From contig JACJVV010000001.1 in the NCBI GenBank assembly GCA_020637495.1, positions 434,001 through 498,000 of the forward strand: DNA of 64,000 bases. Reading direction: 5' to 3'. Numbering within the stretch: position 1 is the first letter of the stretch; each line of letters opens with the position of its first letter. The notes beneath the pieces were generated by a model that saw only the letters and a program-made list of their open reading frames with translations, searched no databases and was not told where the DNA came from. This DNA is from Candidatus Woesearchaeota archaeon. Lineage in GTDB: Archaea > Nanobdellota > Nanobdellia > Woesearchaeales > JACJVV01. A program made the position numbers and the translations under genes. Below, piece after piece: positions 1 to 8,752 of this stretch.

Positions 1-49
1 AAATAGACAAATATGGTAAAATATATAAATAAGTTAAACATAATACTCT

Positions 50-175
50 TCAAGCTGTTTGCTTGGAAATCGCCCCCAATAACCTATCACATTTTATGCA
101 AACCCGTGTTGCGTAATTCTCAATCTCGATTCCAGGCAAATGGCCCCTTTTCTCGCCAGATGATGATGTAGCCAT
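50..175 (-). CDS. possible 41-aa protein with a CxxC pair
   Basis: Reading leftward from an ATG at 175 there is an open frame of 41 codons ending in TGA at 50. The product has one CxxC pair (VCIKCDR) near its C-terminus and a basic, polar N-terminus. A weak TATA-like stretch (191-197 on the opposite strand) lies about 20 nt upstream of the ATG. The frame fills most of the otherwise empty 240 bases before the Lrp gene. I do not recognise the family. A single CxxC could be half of a zinc site, or the frame could be chance. Confidence 0.3.
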   Translation of the reverse strand: MATSSSGEKRGHLPGIEIENYATRVCIKCDRLLGAISKQTA

Positions 176-240
176 ATCCGTTGGATTAGGATATAGACAT
201 ACTCATTTCATGAACTAAAATCAGAAGATAAGGGACAGCG

Positions 241-663
241 ATGAAACTTGACGACAAGGATATAGCAATAATCAACCAGCTTAGGGAGAATTCCAGGATA
301 AGCATAAGGGATATAGCCAAGAATACTAAGATACGTCCATCAACTGTACATGTAAGGCTTAGTCAACTAATTGATTCTGGTGTCATAGAGAGGTTCACTC
401 TAAAGCTTAACAATGAGATCTTCGGCGAGAATTTCATAGTTTTTGTATTGATTAAGACATTGGAAGAGATACCTTCAAAAGCCTTTTCACACCCATGTGT
501 GAGAGAAGTATTCGGTATCACCGGGGAATATGATATGATGATGAAGCTTAAGTTCAGGGATATTGCAGAGTTCAATGATTTCCTCCTAAAATTCAGGAAA
601 GATAACAAAGTTGGTGCAACTGTTACGATGGTAAGTACAATAACAATCAAAGAGGAGATATGA
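241..663 (+). CDS. Lrp/AsnC-family transcriptional regulator
   Basis: This 140-residue protein has the two-part Lrp/AsnC layout. An N-terminal winged helix-turn-helix (about residues 4-55, including SISIRDIAKNTKIRPSTVH-like helices) binds DNA. A C-terminal RAM alpha/beta domain (about 60-138) carries the typical GEYDMMMK strand used for effector binding and oligomerisation. The length is normal for the family. The last codons overlap the start of the Nudix gene, so the two are probably co-transcribed. No ligand can be inferred from the sequence. Confidence 0.92.
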   Translation: MKLDDKDIAIINQLRENSRISIRDIAKNTKIRPSTVHVRLSQLIDSGVIERFTLKLNNEIFGENFIVFVLIKTLEEIPSKAFSHPCVREVFGITGEYDMMMKLKFRDIAEFNDFLLKFRKDNKVGATVTMVSTITIKEEI

Positions 664-1097
664 TGATCGATTCTAAAGAAACAGGTAAACTAACACCACG
701 TCCAGGGATTGCAGTAAAGGCTTTAGTCGTATCTACTGGTAAGATCCTTATCGTCAAGCGACGTCCTGATGATGTACAGAAACCAGGAGTGTGGGAGATT
801 CCTGGTGGAAGGCTATCTGAAGGTGAGAATCCATTTATGGGGTTGCAGAGGGAAGTTAAGGAAGAGACTGGACTTGAGATAGAAGTGAAGAATCCCTTAG
901 ATGTGGATTATTTTGTCAGGGCAGATAACCAGACAATAACAATGTTGATCTTTCTGTGTTCTGCAAAAAACGATAATGTAATCTTAAGCGAAGAACATAC
1001 AGATTACAAGTGGTGCAATATTGATGAAGTCAAGGATCATCTTGTAGAGTTCTTTCACAAGTCAGTGGATAATTATATTGATCATTTTAAAGAATAA
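660..1097 (+). CDS. Nudix hydrolase
   Basis: The 145-residue protein is a single Nudix domain. The complete Nudix box lies at residues 50-72: a glycine, the GRLSEGE segment, then REVKEETGL, which supplies the metal-binding glutamates. Family members hydrolyse nucleoside diphosphates linked to another group, often as house-cleaning (oxidised nucleotides) or in nucleotide-sugar metabolism. The substrate is not readable here. The start ATG overlaps the Lrp stop codon, giving a tight two-gene unit. Two ATGs (660 and 663) are adjacent; either is possible. Confidence 0.93.
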   Translation: MMIDSKETGKLTPRPGIAVKALVVSTGKILIVKRRPDDVQKPGVWEIPGGRLSEGENPFMGLQREVKEETGLEIEVKNPLDVDYFVRADNQTITMLIFLCSAKNDNVILSEEHTDYKWCNIDEVKDHLVEFFHKSVDNYIDHFKE

Positions 1098-1125
1098 ATT
1101 ATGGCTGTCAGATAAGGCTATTAAC

Positions 1126-2064
1126 CTAAAGCTCCATATTCTCAAGCCGCGCTCCAATTGTCTCGCAGACTTTTGCAGCATTATGTGAAGCTATCCTTCC
1201 TGCCTGGCTTATCTCTATACCTTTCACCAGTCCATAAAGAATACCTGCAGCATACATATCTCCTGCTCCTGTAGTATCTTTTGTCTCGACTTGATAGGCA
1301 GGGATATCATAAACCTTATCATCAGCCTTTATCATCGATCCTTCCTCTCCAAGCTTGATTATTGCAATATCGCATAGGTCTGCGATGATATTGATAGCCT
1401 TTACTGGGTCCTCACCTGTAAGCTGGAACGCTTCATCCTTGTTAGCGAATACTATATCTGCATATTCTTCTATAAATTTCTTCAGATTAAGACGGTTTCT
1501 CTCAACAAGACCTGGAGAACCTAGATCAAATGATACTTTCACACCATGCTTTCTAGCAAGCTTCACCGCTTTCATGGTAGTCTCATGGATGCTTTCGAAT
1601 TCATATGCTGTTATATGGAGAAATCTTGTTTGCTTTATTATCTCTTCAGATATATCATCAGGTGCAAGCCTCTGCGCAGCTCCAAGATATACGACAAATG
1701 TCCTTTCTGCATCAGGTGTTATCAGGCATATGACTGCACCAGTAGGAAGATCATCATAGCTTAGGAAATTGCCCATGCCTTTGATATTCTTCTCATCAAT
1801 CAACATCTGCCCATAGCCATCTTTTCCTACTTTTGCGAATTCTCCTACCTTGCAACCCATCATATTAAGTCCAGCAAGTGTGTTTGATACAGAACTTCCG
1901 AACTTTATTTCTGGGTTCTTCAATTGGCCATGTATATACATGAATATCTCCATGTCTACAAGATGTTCATCTCCTTTTGTGAGGCTGTTGTCCTCCAGGA
2001 AACCATCACTTACTTGTGCACATACATCAACCAATGCATGGCTTATACCTATTACGTCGTACAT
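1126..2064 (-). CDS. PfkB-family carbohydrate/adenosine kinase
   Basis: This 312-residue protein belongs to the ribokinase/PfkB superfamily of ATP-dependent sugar and nucleoside kinases. The signature DTTGAGD is at residues 263-269, with Asp269 as predicted catalytic base and the following glycines forming the anion hole. The N-terminal substrate motif reads FGSSVSNTLAGL (55-66), closer to the adenosine-kinase-like branch than to ribokinase. The acceptor (adenosine, ribose, fructose phosphate) cannot be assigned. The start overlaps the 3' end of the PLD-fold gene by 13 bases, so translation is probably coupled. Confidence 0.88.
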   Translation of the reverse strand: MYDVIGISHALVDVCAQVSDGFLEDNSLTKGDEHLVDMEIFMYIHGQLKNPEIKFGSSVSNTLAGLNMMGCKVGEFAKVGKDGYGQMLIDEKNIKGMGNFLSYDDLPTGAVICLITPDAERTFVVYLGAAQRLAPDDISEEIIKQTRFLHITAYEFESIHETTMKAVKLARKHGVKVSFDLGSPGLVERNRLNLKKFIEEYADIVFANKDEAFQLTGEDPVKAINIIADLCDIAIIKLGEEGSMIKADDKVYDIPAYQVETKDTTGAGDMYAAGILYGLVKGIEISQAGRIASHNAAKVCETIGARLENMEL

Positions 2065-3044
2065 AATTGTCTAATCCGTTGAAGCTCGTTTAAATATTTT
2101 ATTGCCAATAGCTTATCATGTATCACAATCATGTTCTCATCATTATTATTATCTGCGTTATCGCTTGGGTTAAAGCTCCCTGTTATTACAATCGAATCAT
2201 CTATTATGAATACCTTATGATGCATAGTTGCAGGATTGCAGTCCTTGATCACATCTATATCCTGATATCGTAGTTTATCGAACATTGAATAGCTGGATAT
2301 CATCCTGTTCTCCATAATACCATCTATCTCTAGTCCTTGCATGTTCTTTATAGATAATATATCAGCTATCCAATCATCTGTTGCAGTGAAGAGCATGAAT
2401 TCTATTGAAAGACTAGCATTCTTGAGGTATTTATGAATCACAGCAAGACAGTTTCCTCCTCTTGAGAAGCATATCTCCATGTTTCCTCCATCTAAGAAAT
2501 TGTTTCTTGCAGTATCATCATGAGTCTCCCCATATCTATATTCATCTATCATCATGTTGAAATAATCATCATATATCTTCGCAACCTTCGAAGAATCTAT
2601 TACCAACACATTATTATCATTCCTAAGCTTACCATTCTCTGTCGGGTTGAAACTTCCAGTGATGACTGTTGAGTTGTCTATTATGCAGAACTTATTGTGC
2701 ATATATCCTGACCTATTGTCATAGATTACATATTGTCTGTGGATACTATTCCTATCATCTAGTATGATTGTCTTTTCTGCTTGCGAATTATCCATCGAAT
2801 CAATCATTGCTGTTAATTCAAGCTCAAAGAAAGCGCATCTTATTGAGTATCTAGCATCTTCAATCAATTCTATGAATACTTCCTCGCAATCACTTGTCCT
2901 GCAGCTGAAAAAGGAGTAGGAATAACTTCCAGGGATATTTATAGGAATAGCATTCTTGTCGTCTTGGCTTTGAACATAATGATCAAGTGCAATGAACACC
3001 ACAATCATAATCAATAAATATGATGAATATCTGAGTGAATCCAT
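2052..3044 (-). CDS. phospholipase D-fold protein with two HKD motifs
   Basis: The 330-residue protein has an N-terminal hydrophobic segment (about 8-22), suggesting a membrane anchor or signal peptide, followed by two PLD half-domains. HKD motif 1 is H116-x-K118-x4-D123 with a GSFNPTEN tail. HKD motif 2 is H275-x-K277-x4-D282 with GSFNPSDN. The paired motifs form one active site that works through a phosphohistidine intermediate. The short, secreted-looking form resembles NucT/Nuc-type nucleases more than phospholipid synthases, but the substrate is unproven. A TATA-like sequence near 3070 is compatible with a leaderless start at 3044. Confidence 0.85.
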   Translation of the reverse strand: MDSLRYSSYLLIMIVVFIALDHYVQSQDDKNAIPINIPGSYSYSFFSCRTSDCEEVFIELIEDARYSIRCAFFELELTAMIDSMDNSQAEKTIILDDRNSIHRQYVIYDNRSGYMHNKFCIIDNSTVITGSFNPTENGKLRNDNNVLVIDSSKVAKIYDDYFNMMIDEYRYGETHDDTARNNFLDGGNMEICFSRGGNCLAVIHKYLKNASLSIEFMLFTATDDWIADILSIKNMQGLEIDGIMENRMISSYSMFDKLRYQDIDVIKDCNPATMHHKVFIIDDSIVITGSFNPSDNADNNNDENMIVIHDKLLAIKYLNELQRIRQLCTT

Positions 3045-3124
3045 GGACTTATTAAAAGAACTAAGAAATAAATAACCTTACTTTGGTTTTCGGAAAATAT
3101 TCCGGTACTTTAGGAAATATCGGA

Positions 3125-4549
3125 CTATAATCTTCTTCGTCTTCTAGTCCCGTATTTTCTTGTATACTTGAGCACTTCCTTGACATTCCTTATCAATAGC
3201 GTGTTAGTGTTTGATATTGTCTGGTTCAATGTCCTCAGTCCAGCAGTCAATATGATTGTGTCATCTTTTTCTAGTATGTGATTATCATATAGCTCTTTAA
3301 CAAGCTCTGTGGTAGAAGGGTCCTCAAAGTTTGACTTTGTAATAGTGGCATGTATCCCATAGTATAGGTTCAGCTGCCTTTGTAATTGTTTTGTGCTTGT
3401 CACTGCAATTATCGGTTTATTTATCCTGAAACGAGACACACGAATTGCGGAATGGCCCTCATGTGTAAGACAGACTACTTTAGTAAAATCTATCTTATCG
3501 CATAAATCCTCTACACAATGCGAAAGAGCTTCTGATACGCTGACATTCTTGTTCTTGACAGGATCGCGTTCTGGAACAGCATGCTCAATGTTTAATGCAG
3601 CCTTTGTCATATATTCAATCGCTTTTACAGGATATTTTCCTACTGCAGTCTCTGCTGAGAGCATTATGCAATCTGCACCGTCCAATATCGCATTTGCTAC
3701 ATCAGATATCTCTGCCCTTGTTGGAATTGGATTGTTTATCATGCTCTCAAGCATCTGTGTCGCTACAATTACCAGTTTTCCTTTCTCGTTACATTCACGT
3801 ATTATCATCTTCTGCACAAGAGGTACCTTCTCTAGAGAAAGGACAACTCCTAGATCACCACGTGCAACCATTATTCCATCCGCCTCATCAATTATCTCAA
3901 TTATATTCTCGATACCTTCACTGTTCTCTATCTTTGCAATTATCTTTATCCCAGATTCACCTAACCTATTCCGTAGGTTTATTATGTCATGCTTGCTTCT
4001 GCAGAATGAGAGCGCTATGTAATCTATCTTCTCATCGATACAGAATTTAACTGCCTTGATATCTTTCTTAGTTAGCGATGGAAGCTTTATCTTCTTTCCA
4101 GGAAGATGAACATTCTTGTTCGGTTCGATTATACAATGCTCTTCAGAATGCGCAATCACATAATTATTCTTTTTGGATATTATCTTCAACCTATATTTTC
4201 CGTCCTCAATAAGGATTATGTCACCTTTCTTCAAGTTTGATATTATGTTATAGTTGAATGTTATAGCATGGCTTGCATCTCCTATTATTATATCTGTTCT
4301 TCTTGGGAATTCGTATCTTTGTTCACATCTTATCCTAAGTTCAGGCCCTTTTATGTCAATCATCGTGGTGATATCCCCTGCCTTCCTGACCTTCTTGAGT
4401 ATTGAGCTATAACTTTTGAAATCACCATGTGCCGTGTTTATCCTGACAGCATCCATGCCAGCTTTGTACATATTCTGCATTATATGCAAATCATCAGATG
4501 CAGGTCCTATTGTGCATATGATCTTTGTATTCTTGATGTTGTTTTCCAT
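3125..4549 (-). CDS. pyk: pyruvate kinase
   Basis: This 474-residue protein catalyses phosphoenolpyruvate plus ADP to pyruvate plus ATP, the last step of glycolysis. It starts with the family motif KIICTIGPASDD. It contains MVARGDLGV of the barrel active site and the pyruvate kinase signature region TRAEISDVANAILDGADCIM followed by LSAETAVGKYP. The length is normal. The C-terminus ends in a run of arginines. The gene begins 16 bases after the HerA-like gene with an AGAGGAT-type ribosome site before the ATG, so it is probably the second gene of that unit. Confidence 0.96.
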   Translation of the reverse strand: MENNIKNTKIICTIGPASDDLHIMQNMYKAGMDAVRINTAHGDFKSYSSILKKVRKAGDITTMIDIKGPELRIRCEQRYEFPRRTDIIIGDASHAITFNYNIISNLKKGDIILIEDGKYRLKIISKKNNYVIAHSEEHCIIEPNKNVHLPGKKIKLPSLTKKDIKAVKFCIDEKIDYIALSFCRSKHDIINLRNRLGESGIKIIAKIENSEGIENIIEIIDEADGIMVARGDLGVVLSLEKVPLVQKMIIRECNEKGKLVIVATQMLESMINNPIPTRAEISDVANAILDGADCIMLSAETAVGKYPVKAIEYMTKAALNIEHAVPERDPVKNKNVSVSEALSHCVEDLCDKIDFTKVVCLTHEGHSAIRVSRFRINKPIIAVTSTKQLQRQLNLYYGIHATITKSNFEDPSTTELVKELYDNHILEKDDTIILTAGLRTLNQTISNTNTLLIRNVKEVLKYTRKYGTRRRRRL

Positions 4550-4565
4550 GTTTGATATCCTCTTT

Positions 4566-5888
4566 TCAGAATCCTTCTTTCTTTTGTTTTAATGCTGTAG
4601 GAGATGATCCTCCGTGCCAAGACATCCTTGGCCTAACCCTTATTTGGTATAATTTCTCATTTGTATCATCGAAGATCAGTGCTGTCCCTTTGACTCGTGG
4701 AAGACTATCAAGTTCAAGATCCAGTCCTTTCCTCATATATGATTGCATCAATATGCCTAATGCTTCAGTATCTATCTTTGCTGTCATCCTATGAGCTATT
4801 ACTGTATCAGCTTGTGTAAGCACATCTGTATGTATCTTTCCAGGTTGCTGTGTAGCAAGTATCAATGATATTCCTGGCTGTCTTCCTTCTCTTAATATGG
4901 CAATCAATGCATCTGAAGCAGCTGTCTTTCCCTCTCTTGGGAGGAATTCATGGGCTTCATCGATAACAAGCCAGACTAATGGAACATCCTGTTGTTTCTT
5001 GCTGACATCTTCAGTATTGCTAAACAAGTTCCTTGTCGCATTTATCTCATCAAACTCCTCATTCTTCCTATGTAGCAGTCTTTCTATGAACATCTTCTGG
5101 CTTACCATTCCTACAACCAATGATTTGACGTTCCAACCATTCTCCATAGTGGCATAGCAGCTTACATCAAGGACTATTACTTCCCCTCCACGTGCAAGAT
5201 CTGACATCTTCGTGCCTTTCTCATCGAATAGGCCCCAAGCTTCTGTAGATAAGAGCCTGTTTGAGAGCGCATCTTTTGTAAGCTTATCTGCGGAATCGTC
5301 TCTCATGATATGCTCAGCCATATCCTTGATCGAATAATTCTTGCCTTGATCTTTTAAGGTCATAATGGTCTTCTCAAGAAGTACTCCAACATTACTGGTT
5401 ATATCTACCCCTAATGCTAGGCACCAATCAACTGCATCAAGTTCAGATGGTTTTATTGCAAACGGATGATCAGTCGGTATCCCTTCTTCCTTATATTTCT
5501 TATAGAACTTATGTGGTGTAAATATCTTGATATTAAATCCTTTAGGTTCTAGCCCATATGGTTTGAGTAGTTCAAATTCCTTGTGGTTTTCGTATTTCAT
5601 GGTCCAATAGACACCCATGGTATCTAATAGTATTATACTGATGTTCTTCTTGAGCTCTATTGGCATATTCGCAAGCCCTTCTGCAATGACGCCCATGGTA
5701 TATGATTTTCCTCCACCACGTTTACCGCAGAGCATTATTACGTGTGGTCTTATCATGTCAAGCATGACATTATTTGCCAGACTGCTTGTCTGACCCATCT
5801 TGACATAATGCTTCCCCAATACAATTGTACCTGCGGTTCCGAACAGTTTCCTGTCTTCGTCATCACGGCCAATTATGATATCTTCCAT
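4566..5888 (-). CDS. HerA-like (DUF87) DNA-translocating ATPase
   Basis: The 440-residue protein is a FtsK/HerA-type P-loop ATPase. Walker A is GKRGGGKS (residues 55-62). Walker B is VWLVIDEAHEF (near 300), followed by ATQQPGKIH, a sensor-like segment. HerA proteins are hexameric pumps acting on DNA ends, usually with the nuclease NurA, but no NurA gene is nearby. The frame is open 13 codons further upstream to an ATG at 5927. A TATA box sits inside that extension 25 nt before the ATG at 5888, so I choose 5888 as a leaderless start. Pyruvate kinase follows after 16 bases. Confidence 0.88.
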   Translation of the reverse strand: MEDIIIGRDDEDRKLFGTAGTIVLGKHYVKMGQTSSLANNVMLDMIRPHVIMLCGKRGGGKSYTMGVIAEGLANMPIELKKNISIILLDTMGVYWTMKYENHKEFELLKPYGLEPKGFNIKIFTPHKFYKKYKEEGIPTDHPFAIKPSELDAVDWCLALGVDITSNVGVLLEKTIMTLKDQGKNYSIKDMAEHIMRDDSADKLTKDALSNRLLSTEAWGLFDEKGTKMSDLARGGEVIVLDVSCYATMENGWNVKSLVVGMVSQKMFIERLLHRKNEEFDEINATRNLFSNTEDVSKKQQDVPLVWLVIDEAHEFLPREGKTAASDALIAILREGRQPGISLILATQQPGKIHTDVLTQADTVIAHRMTAKIDTEALGILMQSYMRKGLDLELDSLPRVKGTALIFDDTNEKLYQIRVRPRMSWHGGSSPTALKQKKEGF

Positions 5889-5910
5889 ATGAAGATTCCA
5901 GTATAGTCTA

Positions 5911-5920
5911 TATATATAAT
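5911..5920 (-). promoter_or_regulatory. TATA box for the HerA-like gene
   Basis: An ATTATATATA-type box lies about 25 nt upstream of the ATG at 5888. It would place transcription initiation at or next to that ATG and excludes the upstream ATG at 5927. Confidence 0.65.
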
Positions 5921-6029
5921 TTACCATATCTCAGTGTCGAATATAGCATGATAAGTCTCCGAGTAGGTTTTAGGTGTTTTATCAACTCAAATCATAAACT
6001 TTAAATAAAGACCACCAATAAGCAGACAG

Positions 6030-6479
6030 ATGAGATATGCAACATTTTTTGGATTGGCTGGATTGTTGGTATTTTCATTGCTTTTGATAGCTTGTTCTCA
6101 ATCACCTCAAGCATGCGTGAACGACAAATGCTTTGATGTAGATATTGCTGATGAACCAGAAGAGCATACTAAAGGGCTTCAAGGAAGGGATGAGCTAGGA
6201 TATAACTCAGGTATGCTATTCATCTATAATGAGACTAGACTACGTGGTTATTGGATGAAGGATACAAAGATACCATTAGATATCATATGGATTGATGAGA
6301 ATATGAAAATAGTGTACCATTATGAGAATGCAGAACCTTGTCTGAAGTCCGGATGTGTAGCTTATTATCCGCCAAACTCTGCAAATTCAAGGTATGCATT
6401 GGAGATCAATGGAGGCATGTTCAAGAAATACGGTTTCAAAGATGGGGATGAAGTTGTGTTGCAAAATATTCAGATTTAA
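6030..6479 (+). CDS. DUF192 lipoprotein
   Basis: This 149-residue protein has a signal sequence (residues 1-21) ending in a lipobox-like LLIAC, so it is probably lipid-anchored outside the cell. The mature part is a DUF192 domain, recognisable by KGLQGRDELGYNSGMLF, then the LRGYWMKDTKIPLDIIWID core, and ALEINGG toward the end. The biochemical role of DUF192 is not settled. Extra cysteines (CLKSGC) may form a disulfide. A TATA box at 5999-6008 places the transcript start at or near the ATG. The next gene follows after 26 bases. Confidence 0.88.
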   Translation: MRYATFFGLAGLLVFSLLLIACSQSPQACVNDKCFDVDIADEPEEHTKGLQGRDELGYNSGMLFIYNETRLRGYWMKDTKIPLDIIWIDENMKIVYHYENAEPCLKSGCVAYYPPNSANSRYALEINGGMFKKYGFKDGDEVVLQNIQI

Positions 6480-6505
6480 TCATACTTAAATGGAGGTCAC
6501 AATAA

Positions 6506-7675
6506 ATGGCTAAGAAAAAATCAACAAAATCAAAAGCTGGAACAAAAAATACCAGCCATGACAAAAAAGCATCAACACCTGAGAAGAGTGTTGAGAAACC
6601 AAGTGCTAAAGAAACATCAAAAAAGAAAGAGAACAATTATCTAGGTGCTACTGTAATTGCTGTTATTGTAATTGCTGCTCTGTTGTTCATAATATTTGGG
6701 ATTGGAAAATCATCTGTCGGTTCAGCAGATGTTGCAGCAAAGGTTGGGAATCAAGTCATAACAAATGAGCAGCTTGATGCTGAATATGCAAATCTGCCTG
6801 ACGGGTACAAAAGTTTTGTAACGAAGACCGATTATCTTGAAAGCGTGCTTATACCTCAGACGATACTTGAGATAAAGTCAGCATATGTATCAGATGACAA
6901 GGTAGACGCAATATACCAGGATTATCTGAAGAGTACAAATCTTACAGAAGAGCAAATTATAGATTTGTTAGCGAACCAGGGCATGGACCTTGAGAAGTTC
7001 AAGAAACTCATCAAGATACAGATACATCTCAATGAGACCCTTTACAGCAACATTGAAGTGACAGAAGAAGAGCTAAAGGAATTCTATGATGCTCAGAAAG
7101 ATGCTTATCCTAGCGATGATGTGCCTTCATACGAAGAGATGCATGATGATCTTGAGCAGTTCCTAATAGGACAGAAATCACAGGAAGCGCAGATCGCTTA
7201 TGTAGATCAGCTCAAGGAAGAGATGAATGTCGAGATCCTCTACAAGGAAGGTTCTGATTCAGGGGATGAGATTGGCCTATCACCAACTGATGGCACATTT
7301 GATGCTACAGGTGATGAGACCTGCATGGAAGATGGCAAACCTGTAATAAGGATGTTCTCAACATCAACATGCCCCCATTGCAACTGGATCAAGGATACAT
7401 TCGATGCTACAGTCAAGGAATATGTAGACAATGGAGATATTGTCGCTTATCATTGGCAGCTGGACAAGAAGGATGATCTTTTGACACCTGAAGTTGAAGG
7501 GGTATTGCCTCAGGATGAGATTGCTATTTATCAGAAATACAATCCAGAGGGAAGCGTCCCTACATTCGTATTCGGATGCAAATACCTAAGAATTGGTACA
7601 GGCTATGAAAGCCAGGATGATCTTGCATCAGAAGAAGCAGAATTCAGGAAACTTATAGACGAATTGATTGCATAG
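6506..7675 (+). CDS. membrane-anchored SurA-like chaperone fused to a thioredoxin-fold domain
   Basis: The 389-residue protein starts with a lysine/serine-rich cytoplasmic tail (1-43) and one membrane helix (about 46-66). A SurA/trigger-factor-like helical domain (about 74-245) follows, starting with VAAKVGNQVITNEQLDAEY, the typical SurA N-terminal pattern. The C-terminal part (about 270-389) is a thioredoxin fold with active site C289-P-H-C292 in FSTSTCPHCNW and a cis-proline-like VPTFVF. The likely role is folding and disulfide handling of exported proteins. The parvulin catalytic domain itself is not evident. GGAGGT lies about 10 nt before the ATG. It follows the DUF192 lipoprotein gene. 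Confidence 0.85.
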   Translation: MAKKKSTKSKAGTKNTSHDKKASTPEKSVEKPSAKETSKKKENNYLGATVIAVIVIAALLFIIFGIGKSSVGSADVAAKVGNQVITNEQLDAEYANLPDGYKSFVTKTDYLESVLIPQTILEIKSAYVSDDKVDAIYQDYLKSTNLTEEQIIDLLANQGMDLEKFKKLIKIQIHLNETLYSNIEVTEEELKEFYDAQKDAYPSDDVPSYEEMHDDLEQFLIGQKSQEAQIAYVDQLKEEMNVEILYKEGSDSGDEIGLSPTDGTFDATGDETCMEDGKPVIRMFSTSTCPHCNWIKDTFDATVKEYVDNGDIVAYHWQLDKKDDLLTPEVEGVLPQDEIAIYQKYNPEGSVPTFVFGCKYLRIGTGYESQDDLASEEAEFRKLIDELIA

Positions 7676-7721
7676 GCAATCATTCATTTTATTTATTAAT
7701 TTCTTTCTCTTTCTCTTAGAA

Positions 7722-8525
7722 TCATTTGAATGCGAAGGTCTCTAATGCACCTGCAATTATCACTAACGTTATACCTAATGCCAAGAATATCAATGCGTCA
7801 GTGATTATGTGATGGAACTTCTTTGAGAAAAGCTGTTCTCTCAGCACTGCCTTGCTTACTACGCCGCCGACTATAGCTGCACATACATATGATAATGCTT
7901 CAGTTATTGTATGAGGTAGGACAGGAAGGATGAAAGCTGCGAATGCCATTATCTTATTTCCTGATGCAGCAACAAGAGTCTGTTTTACTACATATCCGAA
8001 ATAAACTCCCCATGCAGATGCATTGACAGTTAGGAACAATATCGATCCAGCACCGTAGAATAATGATAAAATGAAACATACTATGAACACCAATAGGTTA
8101 TTGAGCACAATCCTATTGAAGAAATCAGTGCTTGTCGCTTTACCTATTATTCCCGTGAGCGTCAATTGAGCCTCGAAGATATGGCTGCTGAAATCATTGC
8201 TGAAAATCAACGCCATCAGGAAGAAAGCTACAAAGATCCCCAAAAACAATGAGATGTATACTTTTATTATGTCCTTATGGTCCTTGAAAAGCTGTCTTAT
8301 AGATAATTTCTTCTCTCTTATCTCGACATTCTCCTCTATCATAAGAAGCTGATTCAGAGAAGGGATAAGAAGAATCGATGTGAAAGCTATGCTCATAATT
8401 CCCGCATAACTAGGGAGTATTAGGTATGCAGAGAGGATACCGACAAAGGTATAAATCAACCCTAAGAAGAATGAGTGCTCTTTCCTCTCAATCCATCTCA
8501 CTTTCACTATCTGTTCTAGGACCAT
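7722..8525 (-). CDS. SpoIIM-like (DUF95) integral membrane protein
   Basis: The 267-residue protein has about six hydrophobic segments and the layout of the stage II sporulation protein M/DUF95 family, which is widespread in non-sporulating archaea. The N-terminal amphipathic stretch WIERKEHSFFLGLIYTFVG and the late segment ILPVLPHTITEALSYV are family-like. Function in archaea is unknown; membrane remodelling is a guess. It stands alone, converging with the SurA-thioredoxin gene and diverging from the S-layer-like gene. Confidence 0.75.
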   Translation of the reverse strand: MVLEQIVKVRWIERKEHSFFLGLIYTFVGILSAYLILPSYAGIMSIAFTSILLIPSLNQLLMIEENVEIREKKLSIRQLFKDHKDIIKVYISLFLGIFVAFFLMALIFSNDFSSHIFEAQLTLTGIIGKATSTDFFNRIVLNNLLVFIVCFILSLFYGAGSILFLTVNASAWGVYFGYVVKQTLVAASGNKIMAFAAFILPVLPHTITEALSYVCAAIVGGVVSKAVLREQLFSKKFHHIITDALIFLALGITLVIIAGALETFAFK

Positions 8526-8752
8526 TTCATTGTTTTGATTGTTGGGATTAATATTGTTTTCTGTTTAATTAATCAATTCATAATCTTATTTCTCACCATT
8601 ATCAGAAAAAGGATTCCTGGTGCGAGTTGTCGTGTTATGTCAATATCACGTCATGGTATATGTCATTTTTGATATCTAAATGTTATTGTTATTTAATCAA
8701 GGAATATTATTTAGAAAACTATTTAAATATTAAATCTACGACTTGTATAAAG
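8526..8752. other. divergent intergenic region
   Basis: These 227 bases separate the leftward SpoIIM-like gene from the rightward S-layer-like gene. The only clear element is the TATA box at 8721-8730 for the rightward gene. The frame of that gene is open back to 8627, but the TATA box lies inside that stretch. I see no RNA gene. Confidence 0.6.
8721..8730 (+). promoter_or_regulatory. TATA box for the S-layer-like gene
   Basis: The ATTTAAATAT box lies about 27 nt upstream of the ATG at 8753. That ATG begins a protein with a normal basic tail and membrane helix. The placement supports a leaderless start there rather than at 8627. Confidence 0.65.
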
